Source of the DNA: Pseudobdellovibrionaceae bacterium
GTDB lineage: Bacteria > Bdellovibrionota > Bdellovibrionia > Bdellovibrionales > UBA1609
DNA length: 64,000 nucleotides
Assembly: GCA_020635075.1 (NCBI GenBank)
Contig: JACKAM010000001.1
Location: forward strand, 2,170,001 to 2,234,000
Direction of reading: 5' to 3'
Shown: piece after piece, positions 9,798 to 19,066 of the stretch
Layout: every line of letters starts with the position of its first letter
Numbering within the stretch: position 1 is the first letter of the stretch
Made by a program: the position numbers and the translations under genes
Notes under the pieces: generated by a model
Told to the model about the DNA's origin: nothing
Databases searched by the model: none
Seen by the model: only the letters and a program-made list of their open reading frames with translations

Positions 9798-9898
9798 TAA
9801 AACTATGGTAAAGACCCCCTTATGCTGCGCCTTATCCGGGGTCTCTGATCGGGACCTCCGTGAAAAAAGTTAAATGCTTGAAATTACTATATAATCAC

Positions 9899-10266
9899 TA
9901 CTCATTAATATAAGTCGGAATCGTTCCCAAGGTTTCGTAGACTAGAATCAACGCAGGAACTGACTGAGCCTGGGGAGAAAAGGATAAAAAAACTATTTGG
10001 AACCCTAACGAACACCCATCCCTTCTCCAAATGACTTGCGGTACGTATGCTGATCCCCAGGCCCTCTCAAGCTCCTCTTTTGAATTTGTAAGTTTGGGCC
10101 TGACGACACAAGGACTGTGTCTGAGGGTTGAAATCTGACCGAGGTTAAAAGGCTACACCGGGAGTATGGTAGTCACTGACTAAAACTGGGTACTTAAATC
10201 CGTATTTCCTCTACGGAAGATTTTCCCTGAAAGGGACGGGCCGCACCCCGTCCCTTTCCTTTTTTG
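9899..10266 (+). ncRNA. Candidate structured RNA or long leader ending in an intrinsic terminator
   Basis: The 609-base gap between manC (minus) and the aminotransferase (plus) has no credible ORF but has RNA-gene features. There is a perfect TATAAT at 9890-9895 (its -35 is weak) and a series of stems: ATTTGGA...TCCAAAT near 10000, GACACA/TGTGTC at 10105-10121, and TCCGTA/TACGGA at 10199-10217. A strong terminator follows at 10230. It could be a free small RNA or an attenuating leader of the downstream sugar gene. I could not match it to 6S, tmRNA, RNase P, SRP RNA or any riboswitch consensus I know. Confidence 0.4.
10230..10266 (+). terminator. Rho-independent terminator
   Basis: The arms AAAGGGACGGG (10230-10240) and CCCGTCCCTTT (10247-10257) form a perfect 11-bp stem with a 6-base loop, followed by CC and a T6 run. 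It lies 82 bases before the aminotransferase start, so it ends a transcript made within the intergenic region. Confidence 0.85.
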
Positions 10267-10347
10267 GGACGAAGCTTTTTTCTTTGCCCCGATCAATCCC
10301 ACCTTGCTATGTAAATCACTAAATATCCCTCAGCAAAAGGATGACCC

Positions 10348-11445
10348 ATGGCAATGCCCTTCATCGATCTTAAAACTCCCTATAACGCCCTCAAATCCCA
10401 AATCGATGGCCGCATTCAGGCCGTACTCGATCATGGACAGTACATTATGGGGCCCGAGGTCGCTGAGTGCGAAAAAGACTTGGCAACATTTGTTGGCAGC
10501 AAACATGCGATCACTTGTGCGAGTGGGACGGATGCCGCTTTGATGGCCCTGATGGCATTGGGAATTGGCCCCGGCGATGAGGTCATCACTACGGCTTTTT
10601 CCTTTATCGCGACTATTGAAACAGTTGTCCTAGTAGGTGCGACACCAGTGTTGGTGGACATTGAGCCTGAGACCTTCAATATCGACGTCAACAAGATTGA
10701 AGGCGCCATCACCTCTAAGACTAAGGCCATTATGCCTGTGTCCTTGTATGGACAACCGGCAGATATGGATGAGATCAATGCTCTTGCAAAGGCCAAAGGG
10801 CTTGTTGTCATTGAAGATGCCGCGCAAAGTTTTGGCGCTCCCTATAAAATCAAGCGCAGCTGTGCCCTCTCTGATTTTGGGGCCACCAGTTTCTTCCCGG
10901 CAAAACCTCTTGGCTGTTACGGCGACGGTGGTGCGGTTTTTACCGACAATGACGAGTGGGCACAAACACTCATTTCGATCCGTAATCACGGTCAGACGGA
11001 GAGGTATTTTCACCCTATGGTGGGAATCAACGGCCGCCTGGACACGCTTCAGTGTGCGATCCTCATTGAAAAACTGAAGCGCTACGGGTGGGAGATTGAG
11101 CAGCGGGAGAGAGTGGCAAAATCTTACACCGAAGCTTTTAAAGATATGGACGTAAAAACTCCCGTGATCCGCTCTGACCGCCAGAGCGTTTGGGCCCAGT
11201 ACACTCTTCGCGTAGCCAACCGCCCAGAGTTTCAAAAGCGCATGACTGAGCTTGGAGTGCCAACTGCGGTCCACTACCCGACGACCATGGGGGAGCAACC
11301 GGCCTATCAGAAACTCTCAGTCATTCATGACATTTCCCATGCCACCCAGGCGGCCAAGGAAGTGGTCAGCCTTCCCATGTACCCTGATATGTCATCTGAA
11401 ATTCAACAACAGGTTGTTGAAGCGGTCAGCAAAAGTCTGACTTAG
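10348..11445 (+). CDS. DegT/DnrJ/EryC1/StrS family sugar aminotransferase
   Basis: The 365-aa PLP enzyme likely transaminates a nucleotide-linked ketosugar during surface polysaccharide synthesis (WbpE/VioA-like). Landmarks are the N-terminal FIDLK, GTDAALMALMALGIGPGDEV, the PLP-phenol contact Asp157 (EDAAQSFGA), the Schiff-base Lys186 (FFPAKPLGCYGDGGA) and RNHGQ. The ATG at 10348 has AAAGG eight bases upstream. A GC-rich hairpin (AGGGCCG/CGGCCCT, 11471-11493) follows but lacks a T-run. Substrate is not determinable from sequence. Confidence 0.9.
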   Translation: MAMPFIDLKTPYNALKSQIDGRIQAVLDHGQYIMGPEVAECEKDLATFVGSKHAITCASGTDAALMALMALGIGPGDEVITTAFSFIATIETVVLVGATPVLVDIEPETFNIDVNKIEGAITSKTKAIMPVSLYGQPADMDEINALAKAKGLVVIEDAAQSFGAPYKIKRSCALSDFGATSFFPAKPLGCYGDGGAVFTDNDEWAQTLISIRNHGQTERYFHPMVGINGRLDTLQCAILIEKLKRYGWEIEQRERVAKSYTEAFKDMDVKTPVIRSDRQSVWAQYTLRVANRPEFQKRMTELGVPTAVHYPTTMGEQPAYQKLSVIHDISHATQAAKEVVSLPMYPDMSSEIQQQVVEAVSKSLT

Positions 11446-11601
11446 GCCGTTTGATTATCAAGATTTGACCAGGGCCGGTAATTCCACGGCCCTCGCAGCG
11501 CTTCCAGTATTGGAACTCCCCCCTTTCTCCCTATAGAATTCCCGCTCTTGGGGCAAAACCACACTTATTCAGACAGCTTCGGCTGAAGAAAGGAACTCTC
11601 T

Positions 11602-12882
11602 ATGTTGCGAAGTCTAATTGCGACTGCCTGTTTGTCTCTGATTATGGCCGGATGGGCCCACGCCGATGTGATTGATCCCATTGGTGACGAAAACTTGGGC
11701 TACATCAAAGTGGACCTCCCGCCAAACTCCACAGCGAACCCAGCCGGGATCAAGTTAGTGTTGATTCATAAATCCACCAACAAAGCAGAGGCGACTCTCA
11801 GTCTTGGAGTTTCCGCACGAGTTCTGAAAGGGACCAAGTGCCTACAGCTTAAAACCCCAAAATATACCCACAGCAACTGCTCCATTCAGGTCAAAGCCAA
11901 GGAGACGACGCAGGTCACTCTCGGCCATTTGACCGCTTATTTACGCCCCGAACTCTATCAAATCGGCTTTGGTGAATACCCTCACGTATTGAACAACCAG
12001 AAAGCCGGAACCAACTTGTTTAACATGCCTGAGGACTTCAAGGACTTTGCTATCCCCGATGATCTGGTCTTTTCAGTAGACGTTCCCGGCAGCACAGAAT
12101 CCTTCGGGTTCCTTCGGCGCGAGAGAGCTCTCGGCGAGGGCGAGATTGCTTCGATGGATTTGTCACCCTCGAACGAACCCCGCTCCTCCCTAACTTACTC
12201 CTTTGCCAAGCAGCCGGCATTTCCTGACGCTGAAATCCCCTGTAAATATCCAACAAAGGCTTTTCTGGTTGAGCGGGATGGCAAGTACCGAGCAAACATT
12301 GAGCGCAGCGGGATTTTTACCCCTCATCCCTATGACTTTAGATCAAATGTTAAGAACATTGAGAATTGGAAAGTACTACCCATTGACTACAGTTCCAGCT
12401 ATGGGATCCGCCAATACAGAAGCCTTCGCCCGGGTCAAACGATTCGCTACTACACGAAGCGCTCCACCGAAACTCAGTACGATCTGGTCATTAACAACAT
12501 TCCACACCAGTTTCATTTGATGCCCGGACAGACTCTGTCAGTTGAGATGCCACGTCTCGATATCAACCACGTTTTGGTCACTCGTGAAGATGGCAGCACT
12601 TACTATCAGGCTGGCACCTATCGTGTTCAGTATCGTGATGACGAATCCAAAAAGTGGCAGGAGCTTAAGCTCACCCGCTACAATGGAAGTGCTACTAGCT
12701 GCGGATCGAGCTACGCTCAAATGTCAGACTTTCCCACTAAAACAGGCTTAGATGTTCCGCCTAAACTCTATCGTGTGACTGTGACCTACACCACTCGTGA
12801 GGGCTCTCAGCAGTATGTGACTGAAGTGGATATGCGCGGAGATACGCCAAACTCTAATTTAGTTGAGCCCGTTCTCTTCTAA
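11602..12882 (+). CDS. Exported protein of unknown function
   Basis: The 426-aa protein has a signal peptide cut after about residue 21 (LSLIMAGWAHA). The mature part is rich in Tyr, Thr and beta-type alternation (HLTAYLRPELYQIGFGEYPHV, YRVTVTYTTREGSQQYV), suggesting several beta-sandwich modules. A few Cys could form disulfides. I recognise no family. The ribosome site AAAGGAA lies about 9 bases before the ATG. It is monocistronic, with its own terminator. Confidence 0.65.
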   Translation: MLRSLIATACLSLIMAGWAHADVIDPIGDENLGYIKVDLPPNSTANPAGIKLVLIHKSTNKAEATLSLGVSARVLKGTKCLQLKTPKYTHSNCSIQVKAKETTQVTLGHLTAYLRPELYQIGFGEYPHVLNNQKAGTNLFNMPEDFKDFAIPDDLVFSVDVPGSTESFGFLRRERALGEGEIASMDLSPSNEPRSSLTYSFAKQPAFPDAEIPCKYPTKAFLVERDGKYRANIERSGIFTPHPYDFRSNVKNIENWKVLPIDYSSSYGIRQYRSLRPGQTIRYYTKRSTETQYDLVINNIPHQFHLMPGQTLSVEMPRLDINHVLVTREDGSTYYQAGTYRVQYRDDESKKWQELKLTRYNGSATSCGSSYAQMSDFPTKTGLDVPPKLYRVTVTYTTREGSQQYVTEVDMRGDTPNSNLVEPVLF

Positions 12883-12910
12883 AAAATCAAAATGACCGTT
12901 GATACCTTTG

Positions 12911-12943
12911 CGCCACATTTTTCCAAATGTGGCGTTTTTTTTT
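12911..12943 (+). terminator. Rho-independent terminator
   Basis: CGCCACATTT (12911-12920) pairs perfectly with AAATGTGGCG (12925-12934) across a TTCC loop, followed by a run of nine T. It ends the preceding exported-protein gene. Confidence 0.92.
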
Positions 12944-12950
12944 GGAACTG

Positions 12951-12993
12951 CGAGATGAAATCCCGACAACGAAGTAGATGAGCCCTTTTCACC
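12951..12993. repeat. Solo right arm of the intergenic inverted-repeat element
   Basis: This 43-bp stretch (CGAGATGAAATCCC... to ...CCCTTTTCACC) repeats almost exactly the right arm of the full element next to it (13082-13123). The same fragment-plus-full-copy arrangement occurs at about 1307-1461. Confidence 0.7.
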
Positions 12994-13004
12994 TATCACA
13001 TCAT

Positions 13005-13129
13005 TAGGCCGGTCAAAAGGGTTCAGATACGAGGCGGAGGGGTTTCAGCGAGAGGAATCGTACTAAGATGTACGTTGGAGCGAGGTGAAATCCCGACAAC
13101 GAAGTAGATGAGCCCTTTTCACCGGCCTA
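13005..13129. repeat. 125-bp imperfect inverted-repeat intergenic element, copy 2
   Basis: The ends are TAGGCCGGT and ACCGGCCTA, a perfect terminal inverted repeat. The centre holds GTACTAAGATGTAC. Overall it matches the 1337-1461 element in length, arm sequence and centre. The right end touches the stop codon of the minus-strand gene that follows. Confidence 0.78.
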
Positions 13130-13702
13130 TCATGTTTTGCTGGAAACTAAGTAGAAGGTCAGGCTGACGAAAAACAAGGCCATTCCGCCGAAAGCAAATG
13201 TGAGAAGATTTTCCCAACCACCAAAGCCCGCCTCATGGAGCACCCAATATCCTAGGACTATAAAGACACCGAGAACAAAGAAGAGATTTTGCTTCCACAG
13301 GCCGTAACGGTACACGATCTTGCGGTCGACTTCTTCCTGATTGCCACCTTGAAGCAGAGCAAAGGAAGGATACTTGTCCCGCCAAAAGGCGAATTCATCG
13401 GGGGGCGGTTCATGACCTGGATTGCGCATGGACTTCCACAGGGACTCATGTCCTGCGGCCTGTCTCACTCCATTGCGTAATGGAGATGTGCCCAAAAACA
13501 AATAGGCCGTTCGGCCTCTTTCGCCGTAGGGCCCTTCGACCCAAAAACTGTGACTGCCTTCTTCGCGAAATAAGCGAAAGGCGTAGCCATTTCGGCGCTT
13601 CACCGCCAGCTGGTTTAGGCGGATTCCTTTTTGACGGATATAGGCGAGGGAGTAGGCCTTTCCCTCTTCAAAGTCAGATTGTACCCAAGAAGCTCGTGAC
13701 AT
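13130..13702 (-). CDS. Membrane protein of unknown function
   Basis: The 190-aa protein has a soluble N-terminal region of about 130 residues rich in Arg, Gly and aromatics. Two C-terminal membrane helices follow (LFFVLGVFIVLGYWVLHEAG and a helix near LLTFAFGGMALFFVSLTFYLV). No signal peptide and no recognised family. It is flanked by the inverted-repeat element and stands alone. Confidence 0.55.
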   Translation of the reverse strand: MSRASWVQSDFEEGKAYSLAYIRQKGIRLNQLAVKRRNGYAFRLFREEGSHSFWVEGPYGERGRTAYLFLGTSPLRNGVRQAAGHESLWKSMRNPGHEPPPDEFAFWRDKYPSFALLQGGNQEEVDRKIVYRYGLWKQNLFFVLGVFIVLGYWVLHEAGFGGWENLLTFAFGGMALFFVSLTFYLVSSKT

Positions 13703-13970
13703 GCCTCAAAATGGAGCAATCCAGGGGCCAAACCAATTCACTCTCATCTCAAAACAGCCTTAATCTCAGGGGGTTACCCTGTCTACGGCCTAGTCATGTG
13801 TGAGGATGAAATGGCCCTCCTGTGCCTTTTTGGGCGCCTGTCAGCCCCGCCTAATACCACATCAAGTACTTGATATTACTATTATTATAATTTTGACATC
13901 ATGCATCACTGATGATAAAAGGAGCGGTCGAAATAGAACAAAACTACCTAACCCGATCCCCGAGGTTTTC

Positions 13971-15953
13971 ATGTCACGTAGTCTGACCCTGACGGCCCTA
14001 GGTGCCCTGGCTATATCCCTTTTTCTTGTTTTCTCAACCCAAGCCCATGCCCGAGACATTCACTATGATGTCTCTGGAAAAGCTGGAAGCGACGGCCGTG
14101 ATGGCGGCGACGGATATAGTGGCTCGGACGGGAGCGATGGTACTGATGGCTCAGATGGCACATCTGCTGGTTCATTAGATATTGAAATTGGATTTGTTCC
14201 CGGAACCAATGGTCAGCAGGTTTTTGTTCGCGGCCGGGCCAAGAAAACTCCCCAGTCTGGGTGGAGTCAAATCAACGACGTCTACCCAACCGAAGAAATT
14301 GGCAAAATCGCCTTCACAGCTGACGGGGGCAAGGGCGGTGATGGCGGTAAAGGTGGAGACGGAGGCGATGGATCTGACGGCCGCGATGGTAGTGATGGTA
14401 GCTCCTTCGGTTTTAACCTTGATGGCGACGACGGCTCCGACGGCGAAGACGGTGGTGACGGGGGTAATGGTGGCGATGGTGGAAATGCTGGTGATGCAGG
14501 CGTTATTGTTGTTCGCTTGTCAAAAGGCTCTGAACTCTTGATTCCTCACATCTACGTGAGTGCCGTACCCGGCAAGGCTGGCCAGGGTGGAAGTGGCGGT
14601 GATGGCGGCCGGGGCGGTGATGGTGGTCGTGGAGGCAGTGCTGGCTGTGACTACGCTGGTACCAGTCTGGATATAACCCCAAGACTTGGCCACTGTGGCT
14701 CCTCTGGATCGAGCGGCTCTGATGGGCGCAGTGGCTCTTCTGGAAGCAGCGGACGTGACGGTTCATCAGGCCGAGCGGGATCTGCAGACTTTGTAACTGC
14801 TGATGGCGGCCCCACCAATCGCCGCTATGTTTTGGGGATTGTTTCCATGGATGCCGTGGAAGCATTTGCGGACGGAATATACGAAGCTCATGAACAAGTA
14901 GAAATCCGCAGCCTCACCATCATCAATCGAGGCAATGGCCCCGTCCCCAGCGCTCGATATAGCTTTGGCTTTAGAGACGGAAAATTCTACCAAATTGACA
15001 TGCCTCAGTTTGCGCCTGGCGAAACCAAGGAGGTTCCTCTCAACCCTCCGATGAAGTTTGTAGCAGCTCGCCTGTCTTCCGGGCTTCCAGTTGCTCTGTT
15101 CTTAAATCACCTTCGCACACCTCTTGGAGCGTCACCCGAGATCTCCTCGCGAGTGCCTATCGATAGTGGAAGAATTAATGGCCCCATTCTAACGTCATCA
15201 AATTCTCAAGGCACAGTTCGCCTTTCAGTGGCAAACATTAGCCGCATGAGCTACGGGATCGACGGAGAAGCCAAAAGGGCCGTGAGAGTGCGTCTAAAAA
15301 CTGATGCCTCGAAAAAAGATCAATTCAAATTCCAAGTAAACGACAAATGGTATGATGGGACCGAAGAAGCTTTGGTGGATATCAAACACATCCCGGCAGG
15401 GGATTCCACCACATTGGAGATTCCCGTCAAGGCCGGAGACCTCCTTAAATTGGGATCACAAGTGACTATTCAAGCCGAAGTCTATCTACAAAACGATCAG
15501 CGCATGGATCTCCTGGGAGCGATGAAGTCCACTATCCCCTTTACTCTCGATCCTGCCGCTCAGATCAACTTCTATCAAGTGGTGAAGTCCTTTGGACTTT
15601 ACTGCAATTTCCCCGAGAGAACAATCAGTGGCCACACACTATCCAAGCTATGGATCAAGAAGGCCGCCAATTCCAATAAGGTGACCATTCAGTATGATCT
15701 CAGAGTGAGTTTTACCAAATCACCTGTTTATGAGGTGGAATTGGATTCGATTGGCTTCATTCTACACAAGCTCATGACGGAGCAAAAGCTTTCGCAAAAA
15801 GATGTTCAGCAAGTCCTCAACGAAGTCATTGAGCCCAAGACCCATAGACGTAGATGGTATTCTGACGAAGGATACAACTCCACCTGGGACCTTGATGAAT
15901 GTAAACCAAAGGCTAAGTCTGAATCAGATCCCATCATGCCAATGGGAGCCTAA
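13971..15953 (+). CDS. Exported protein with proline-free Gly-X-Y repeats
   Basis: The 660-aa protein has a signal peptide (SLFLVFSTQAHA). Three blocks have glycine at almost every third residue: about 34-65 (GSDGSDGTDGSDG), 108-165 (GGKGGDGGDGSDGRDG) and 190-260 (GSSGSSGSDGRSG). X and Y are mainly Asp, Ser and Gly, with almost no Pro, so this is collagen-like in register but not ordinary collagen. The C-terminal 380 residues look like beta-sandwich domains. The ATG at 13971 has GAGG five bases upstream; longer in-frame starts would spoil the signal peptide. A perfect 14-base palindrome (ATCAAGTACTTGAT, 13861-13874) and a TATAAT lie upstream. Probably a surface or adhesion protein. Confidence 0.75.
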   Translation: MSRSLTLTALGALAISLFLVFSTQAHARDIHYDVSGKAGSDGRDGGDGYSGSDGSDGTDGSDGTSAGSLDIEIGFVPGTNGQQVFVRGRAKKTPQSGWSQINDVYPTEEIGKIAFTADGGKGGDGGKGGDGGDGSDGRDGSDGSSFGFNLDGDDGSDGEDGGDGGNGGDGGNAGDAGVIVVRLSKGSELLIPHIYVSAVPGKAGQGGSGGDGGRGGDGGRGGSAGCDYAGTSLDITPRLGHCGSSGSSGSDGRSGSSGSSGRDGSSGRAGSADFVTADGGPTNRRYVLGIVSMDAVEAFADGIYEAHEQVEIRSLTIINRGNGPVPSARYSFGFRDGKFYQIDMPQFAPGETKEVPLNPPMKFVAARLSSGLPVALFLNHLRTPLGASPEISSRVPIDSGRINGPILTSSNSQGTVRLSVANISRMSYGIDGEAKRAVRVRLKTDASKKDQFKFQVNDKWYDGTEEALVDIKHIPAGDSTTLEIPVKAGDLLKLGSQVTIQAEVYLQNDQRMDLLGAMKSTIPFTLDPAAQINFYQVVKSFGLYCNFPERTISGHTLSKLWIKKAANSNKVTIQYDLRVSFTKSPVYEVELDSIGFILHKLMTEQKLSQKDVQQVLNEVIEPKTHRRRWYSDEGYNSTWDLDECKPKAKSESDPIMPMGA

Positions 15954-15959
15954 AGGAAT

Positions 15960-16790
15960 TTACTGAAGGGCCTGAAGCCCTTCAGTCACTCTCGCTAAGA
16001 GAAAGCGACTTCTCTTTGTCATCAGATTTCTTTGCCCATCGACCTCTGCCAGGTGGGCCGCAGACTTCAATGCTTCAGGGAGCAGCTCCGCTGAGGGAGC
16101 ATGTACTTTGGGCTCGGCCGGCTCACCCAAGAGTCGACGAAAGCTAAGAACCTCATAAACCACAAAGAGCCCATGATAAGCCAGGTGAAAGGGGCGAGGC
16201 CGCTTGAGAATAGCCGAATAGACCTGGGAATCAGAAAGTACAAGAGCGTCCCAATTATCAAAGTGCATTTCCAAATAGGCATCAAGAAATAACAACTGGT
16301 GAGTGAGTTCATGAAGCAAAAACTCCTGCCAGTCCTTACCTTCCCAATGCTCATTCTCCCCCACCCAAATCACGCCAAGAGCCGAGGCCAGAGAACCTCC
16401 TCCATAACCTTCGCTAGCTTGAAAGAACAATGTGTGTACAACGACATCAAAGATCTTGGCCAAATCAGGCTCAAGGACCTTCCAGCCACTCAAGGAACGA
16501 ATAATCTTACTTTCAATCTGATTTTGAATCCGCGGCTCCATGGGACGGGCTTTGAGCGCCTCAAAATTCCCACCATTTTCCTTGCTGTACAGATTGAGTA
16601 AGGCTTTGGTGCGAGCCTCATCGGTGCAAAACAAGGGAAGGTCTGCCTCTGGCAGAGGATTGTCCAGCTGGACCATGCGATAAAAGTCGACCAGGTCTCT
16701 GCGGAGACTGGTCTGTGAATCCCAACTTGATCGTTCATGGGGCATCTCCGCCAGTCGGGAAATGACCTTCCAGACTGCCTCTTTGCCCAT
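15960..16790 (-). CDS. HEXXH-motif protein, possibly a peptide beta-hydroxylase-like enzyme
   Basis: The protein is 276 aa from the ATG at 16790; an in-frame TTG at 16856 would add a hydrophobic stretch, and neither start has a good ribosome site. The core is FLLHELTHQLLFLDAYLEMH, a metal-binding HEXXH. About 35 residues later comes RPRPFHLAYHGLFVVYEVL. That second motif, with a downstream His, recalls the aKG-HExxH peptide-modification family more than classical zinc proteases. I see no RiPP precursor nearby. It is convergent with the Gly-X-Y gene (6-base gap). Confidence 0.5.
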   Translation of the reverse strand: MGKEAVWKVISRLAEMPHERSSWDSQTSLRRDLVDFYRMVQLDNPLPEADLPLFCTDEARTKALLNLYSKENGGNFEALKARPMEPRIQNQIESKIIRSLSGWKVLEPDLAKIFDVVVHTLFFQASEGYGGGSLASALGVIWVGENEHWEGKDWQEFLLHELTHQLLFLDAYLEMHFDNWDALVLSDSQVYSAILKRPRPFHLAYHGLFVVYEVLSFRRLLGEPAEPKVHAPSAELLPEALKSAAHLAEVDGQRNLMTKRSRFLLARVTEGLQALQ

Positions 16791-16912
16791 TAGAAAATAC
16801 ACTGCAACTCTCCCTCTAAATCCTAGAAGGGCAATGTAGATCAGAATCACAGTCAATAAAACTAATTTATTGAGGTGGGGCAGGATTTCCCGCCATTTAC
16901 TTTGATGCGTCG

Positions 16913-18898
16913 TTACTTACAATCGTAAAGCCGCTTCATTTTGCAGAGAACTTTCACGCGGTTCGAGACCCGCTGGAAAATATCCTCGTGGGGCTGGCCG
17001 ATCTCGGACTTGCCGGTATTCAATCCTGCAAGACCACGGCGTTTTGGGTCTTTTTCTCCTCCAGGGAGATATTTCTTAAGGTTGAACTTATTAAAGGGGT
17101 TCGCATCCCTCTTGCCGCCACCGAGGCTTGATGGTCCGCGATAGCCGCCGCGAGAGTCCACAGGGACTCCACTTACAGAATAACCGCCGCCACCACCAAC
17201 ACCTTTTAAGATGTCAGTATCGTAGCCGCCACCTTGACCGCCACCACCTTGGCCTCCGCCACCGAAGGGAAAGCCCCCTCCGCCGCCACCTGAGCCACCG
17301 GTAAAGCCGCCACCGTTTTGTGGAACTGCATTGGCTCTCGCGGCCTGTCCCATGCCGTCACCAAAAACAGCGTTTTGTTTTTGTGCATCAACAGTCGGAA
17401 CATTCAAGTCACTGCCATCTACTTTGCGTGTTCCAAAGTCCGCCTGGCTAAACCCACTGCCACTTCCCCGATTGACCTGTTGGCCACCGTTTAAGCCTCG
17501 GCAAAGTGGATCGTACTGGGCCGCTGGTCCACGACACTTCACACAAATGGGATTAGACGCATTCACCGGATCATTACAGTCGCCGTTAAAGACTGGCTGC
17601 TGGTCAATATCAGGAAAGCCTGTGTTTTGTGCCGTAGCGGCCTTCTCACACATCTCGGCAAACTTACTGGCCGCGGCACTTTGTACGGCCTGCTGGCCCA
17701 TAGCGGCCACATTGGCATTGTAGCTGGTACAGCGCTCACGACGACCGTTTGCTGTCGCCAGCACTGATTGATAGTTGCTCTTCCAACTGGCAGGACAGCG
17801 CTGGCCCTGGCCATTGTTTTGGCGCCAAACGGTTTCTAGATTGTCACAGTCGCGAAGAACTTGTTTGTATTTGTTTTCCACTTGTTCACAACGATCTTCA
17901 CAGGTGCCCTTTTCAGTAAAACACTTAGCACCTAAGGCCGTGTTGGCCACGGCTCCACCTTGACCAAGAGCTTTCATCAGTTGGCAGTTTTTGGCAATGC
18001 CATCGGGATCATTGCCGTTACCACTCATGGCATAAATGCCAAGTGCACCCATTGCTAGTGAGCCAACTGCAGCCACTGAGCCTGCACTCGGACCACTCAG
18101 GCCTGAAACACATTGAATGGGATCATTACAACAAATCCGCGCTTTGTTCTGCGAGTCTTCACAGTAGTCTCGGTCACTATTGACTTCAGCTTCCTGGGGA
18201 AATCCCGCCGGAGGACCTTCGCCCACCTGCTGCTGCCCGTTCTCCTGATCTTCAGGGTTTTGCGCCTGACTGGTCGCTGGACGCCCATCGGCTCCACACT
18301 TAGGAATTCCTGTTTGCTGAAGAGCCGTGTTGCCCTCTGGATAACATGTGGGCTTTCCATCAGCATCACACAGTGGGGACGCCGCACCCGCCTGCCTCAC
18401 ATCGTTCACACATCCTGCCGCTGCTCCCGCGCCCGGATTGGCTGGATCCGTTTTTGCCGGATCCGCCGTCCGAGCTGCCGTGGCAGGTCGACCATTTCCA
18501 TTTTTCTGATCAAGAGCCGCATCGCAAGCCACGCCAGGTTCACAACTCTCCGAATTGCCAACGCCTAGAGTCTCTCTTGTCGGAGAGCTCGCCTCTGGCC
18601 AGAACTCCCATTCTCCTGGGCAATTGCCGACACCGAGTCGAGACTCACAAGGCCCAACTGTGGAACGGTAGTAATTCACATTATGGTCGGTCAGGCGAAA
18701 CATAGACTGACTGCCCCCTTGGTTCCTGTCTTCTAGGGAGTCCGTCCGCACACACCACATTTCGCCTGAACTATCTGCTGCCTGACTAAACCCATTTGGG
18801 CAGGTGGCCGCTCCAGCAAAATCCGTGATCAAAAATAAAGCGGCAAGAAAGGTAAGAAATCGAAACCCGCGACAAGTCAGGTCCATAGAAAAAAACAT
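16913..18898 (-). CDS. Exported Cys/Gly-rich island protein, copy 1
   Basis: The 661-aa protein has a signal peptide ending near DFAGAA. The N-terminal third (about 25-150) differs from the other three copies and has its own cysteines. From CVNDVRQAG on it is nearly identical to copies 2-4: about 20 cysteines (DYCEDSQNKARICCNDPIQC, RCEQVENKYKQVLRDC), a Gly/Ala hydrophobic stretch (SVAAVGSLAMGALGIYAMSG), a poly-Gly linker and a basic tail ending VKVLCKMKRLYDCK. No family recognised. I infer a disulfide-stabilised periplasmic or surface protein. It lies downstream of a protease on the same strand. Confidence 0.7.
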   Translation of the reverse strand: MFFSMDLTCRGFRFLTFLAALFLITDFAGAATCPNGFSQAADSSGEMWCVRTDSLEDRNQGGSQSMFRLTDHNVNYYRSTVGPCESRLGVGNCPGEWEFWPEASSPTRETLGVGNSESCEPGVACDAALDQKNGNGRPATAARTADPAKTDPANPGAGAAAGCVNDVRQAGAASPLCDADGKPTCYPEGNTALQQTGIPKCGADGRPATSQAQNPEDQENGQQQVGEGPPAGFPQEAEVNSDRDYCEDSQNKARICCNDPIQCVSGLSGPSAGSVAAVGSLAMGALGIYAMSGNGNDPDGIAKNCQLMKALGQGGAVANTALGAKCFTEKGTCEDRCEQVENKYKQVLRDCDNLETVWRQNNGQGQRCPASWKSNYQSVLATANGRRERCTSYNANVAAMGQQAVQSAAASKFAEMCEKAATAQNTGFPDIDQQPVFNGDCNDPVNASNPICVKCRGPAAQYDPLCRGLNGGQQVNRGSGSGFSQADFGTRKVDGSDLNVPTVDAQKQNAVFGDGMGQAARANAVPQNGGGFTGGSGGGGGGFPFGGGGQGGGGQGGGYDTDILKGVGGGGGYSVSGVPVDSRGGYRGPSSLGGGKRDANPFNKFNLKKYLPGGEKDPKRRGLAGLNTGKSEIGQPHEDIFQRVSNRVKVLCKMKRLYDCK

Positions 18899-18961
18899 AA
18901 GCTATCCCACCCTTAACGTATTTTGGGCCAAGCTCTATATTGAGCCCGCCAGCCAAAACAC

Positions 18962-18989
18962 TTATCGACAGAATAGACGCCTCACTTTA
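18962..18989 (-). promoter_or_regulatory. sigma-28-like promoter of Cys/Gly-rich copy 1
   Basis: On the minus strand TAAA (18986-18989) is followed after 16 bases by GTCGATAA (18962-18969). This is close to the FliA consensus TAAA-N15-GCCGATAA. The same element is kept upstream of all four copies. The sigma assignment is inference. Confidence 0.45.
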
Positions 18990-19066
18990 GGACAAAAGTC
19001 CTGAAAAGAGACTGTGTAAGTGGCTGAATTTACTTAAAGATTGTCCTGGCCTGAAACAGCACTCGG

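Noticed and set aside
9899..10266. Identification of the intergenic RNA as 6S RNA, tmRNA or a c-di-GMP riboswitch
   Set aside because: None of the class-defining motifs (long closing stem with central bubble, Ala-tRNA-like end, GEMM core) could be found by eye.
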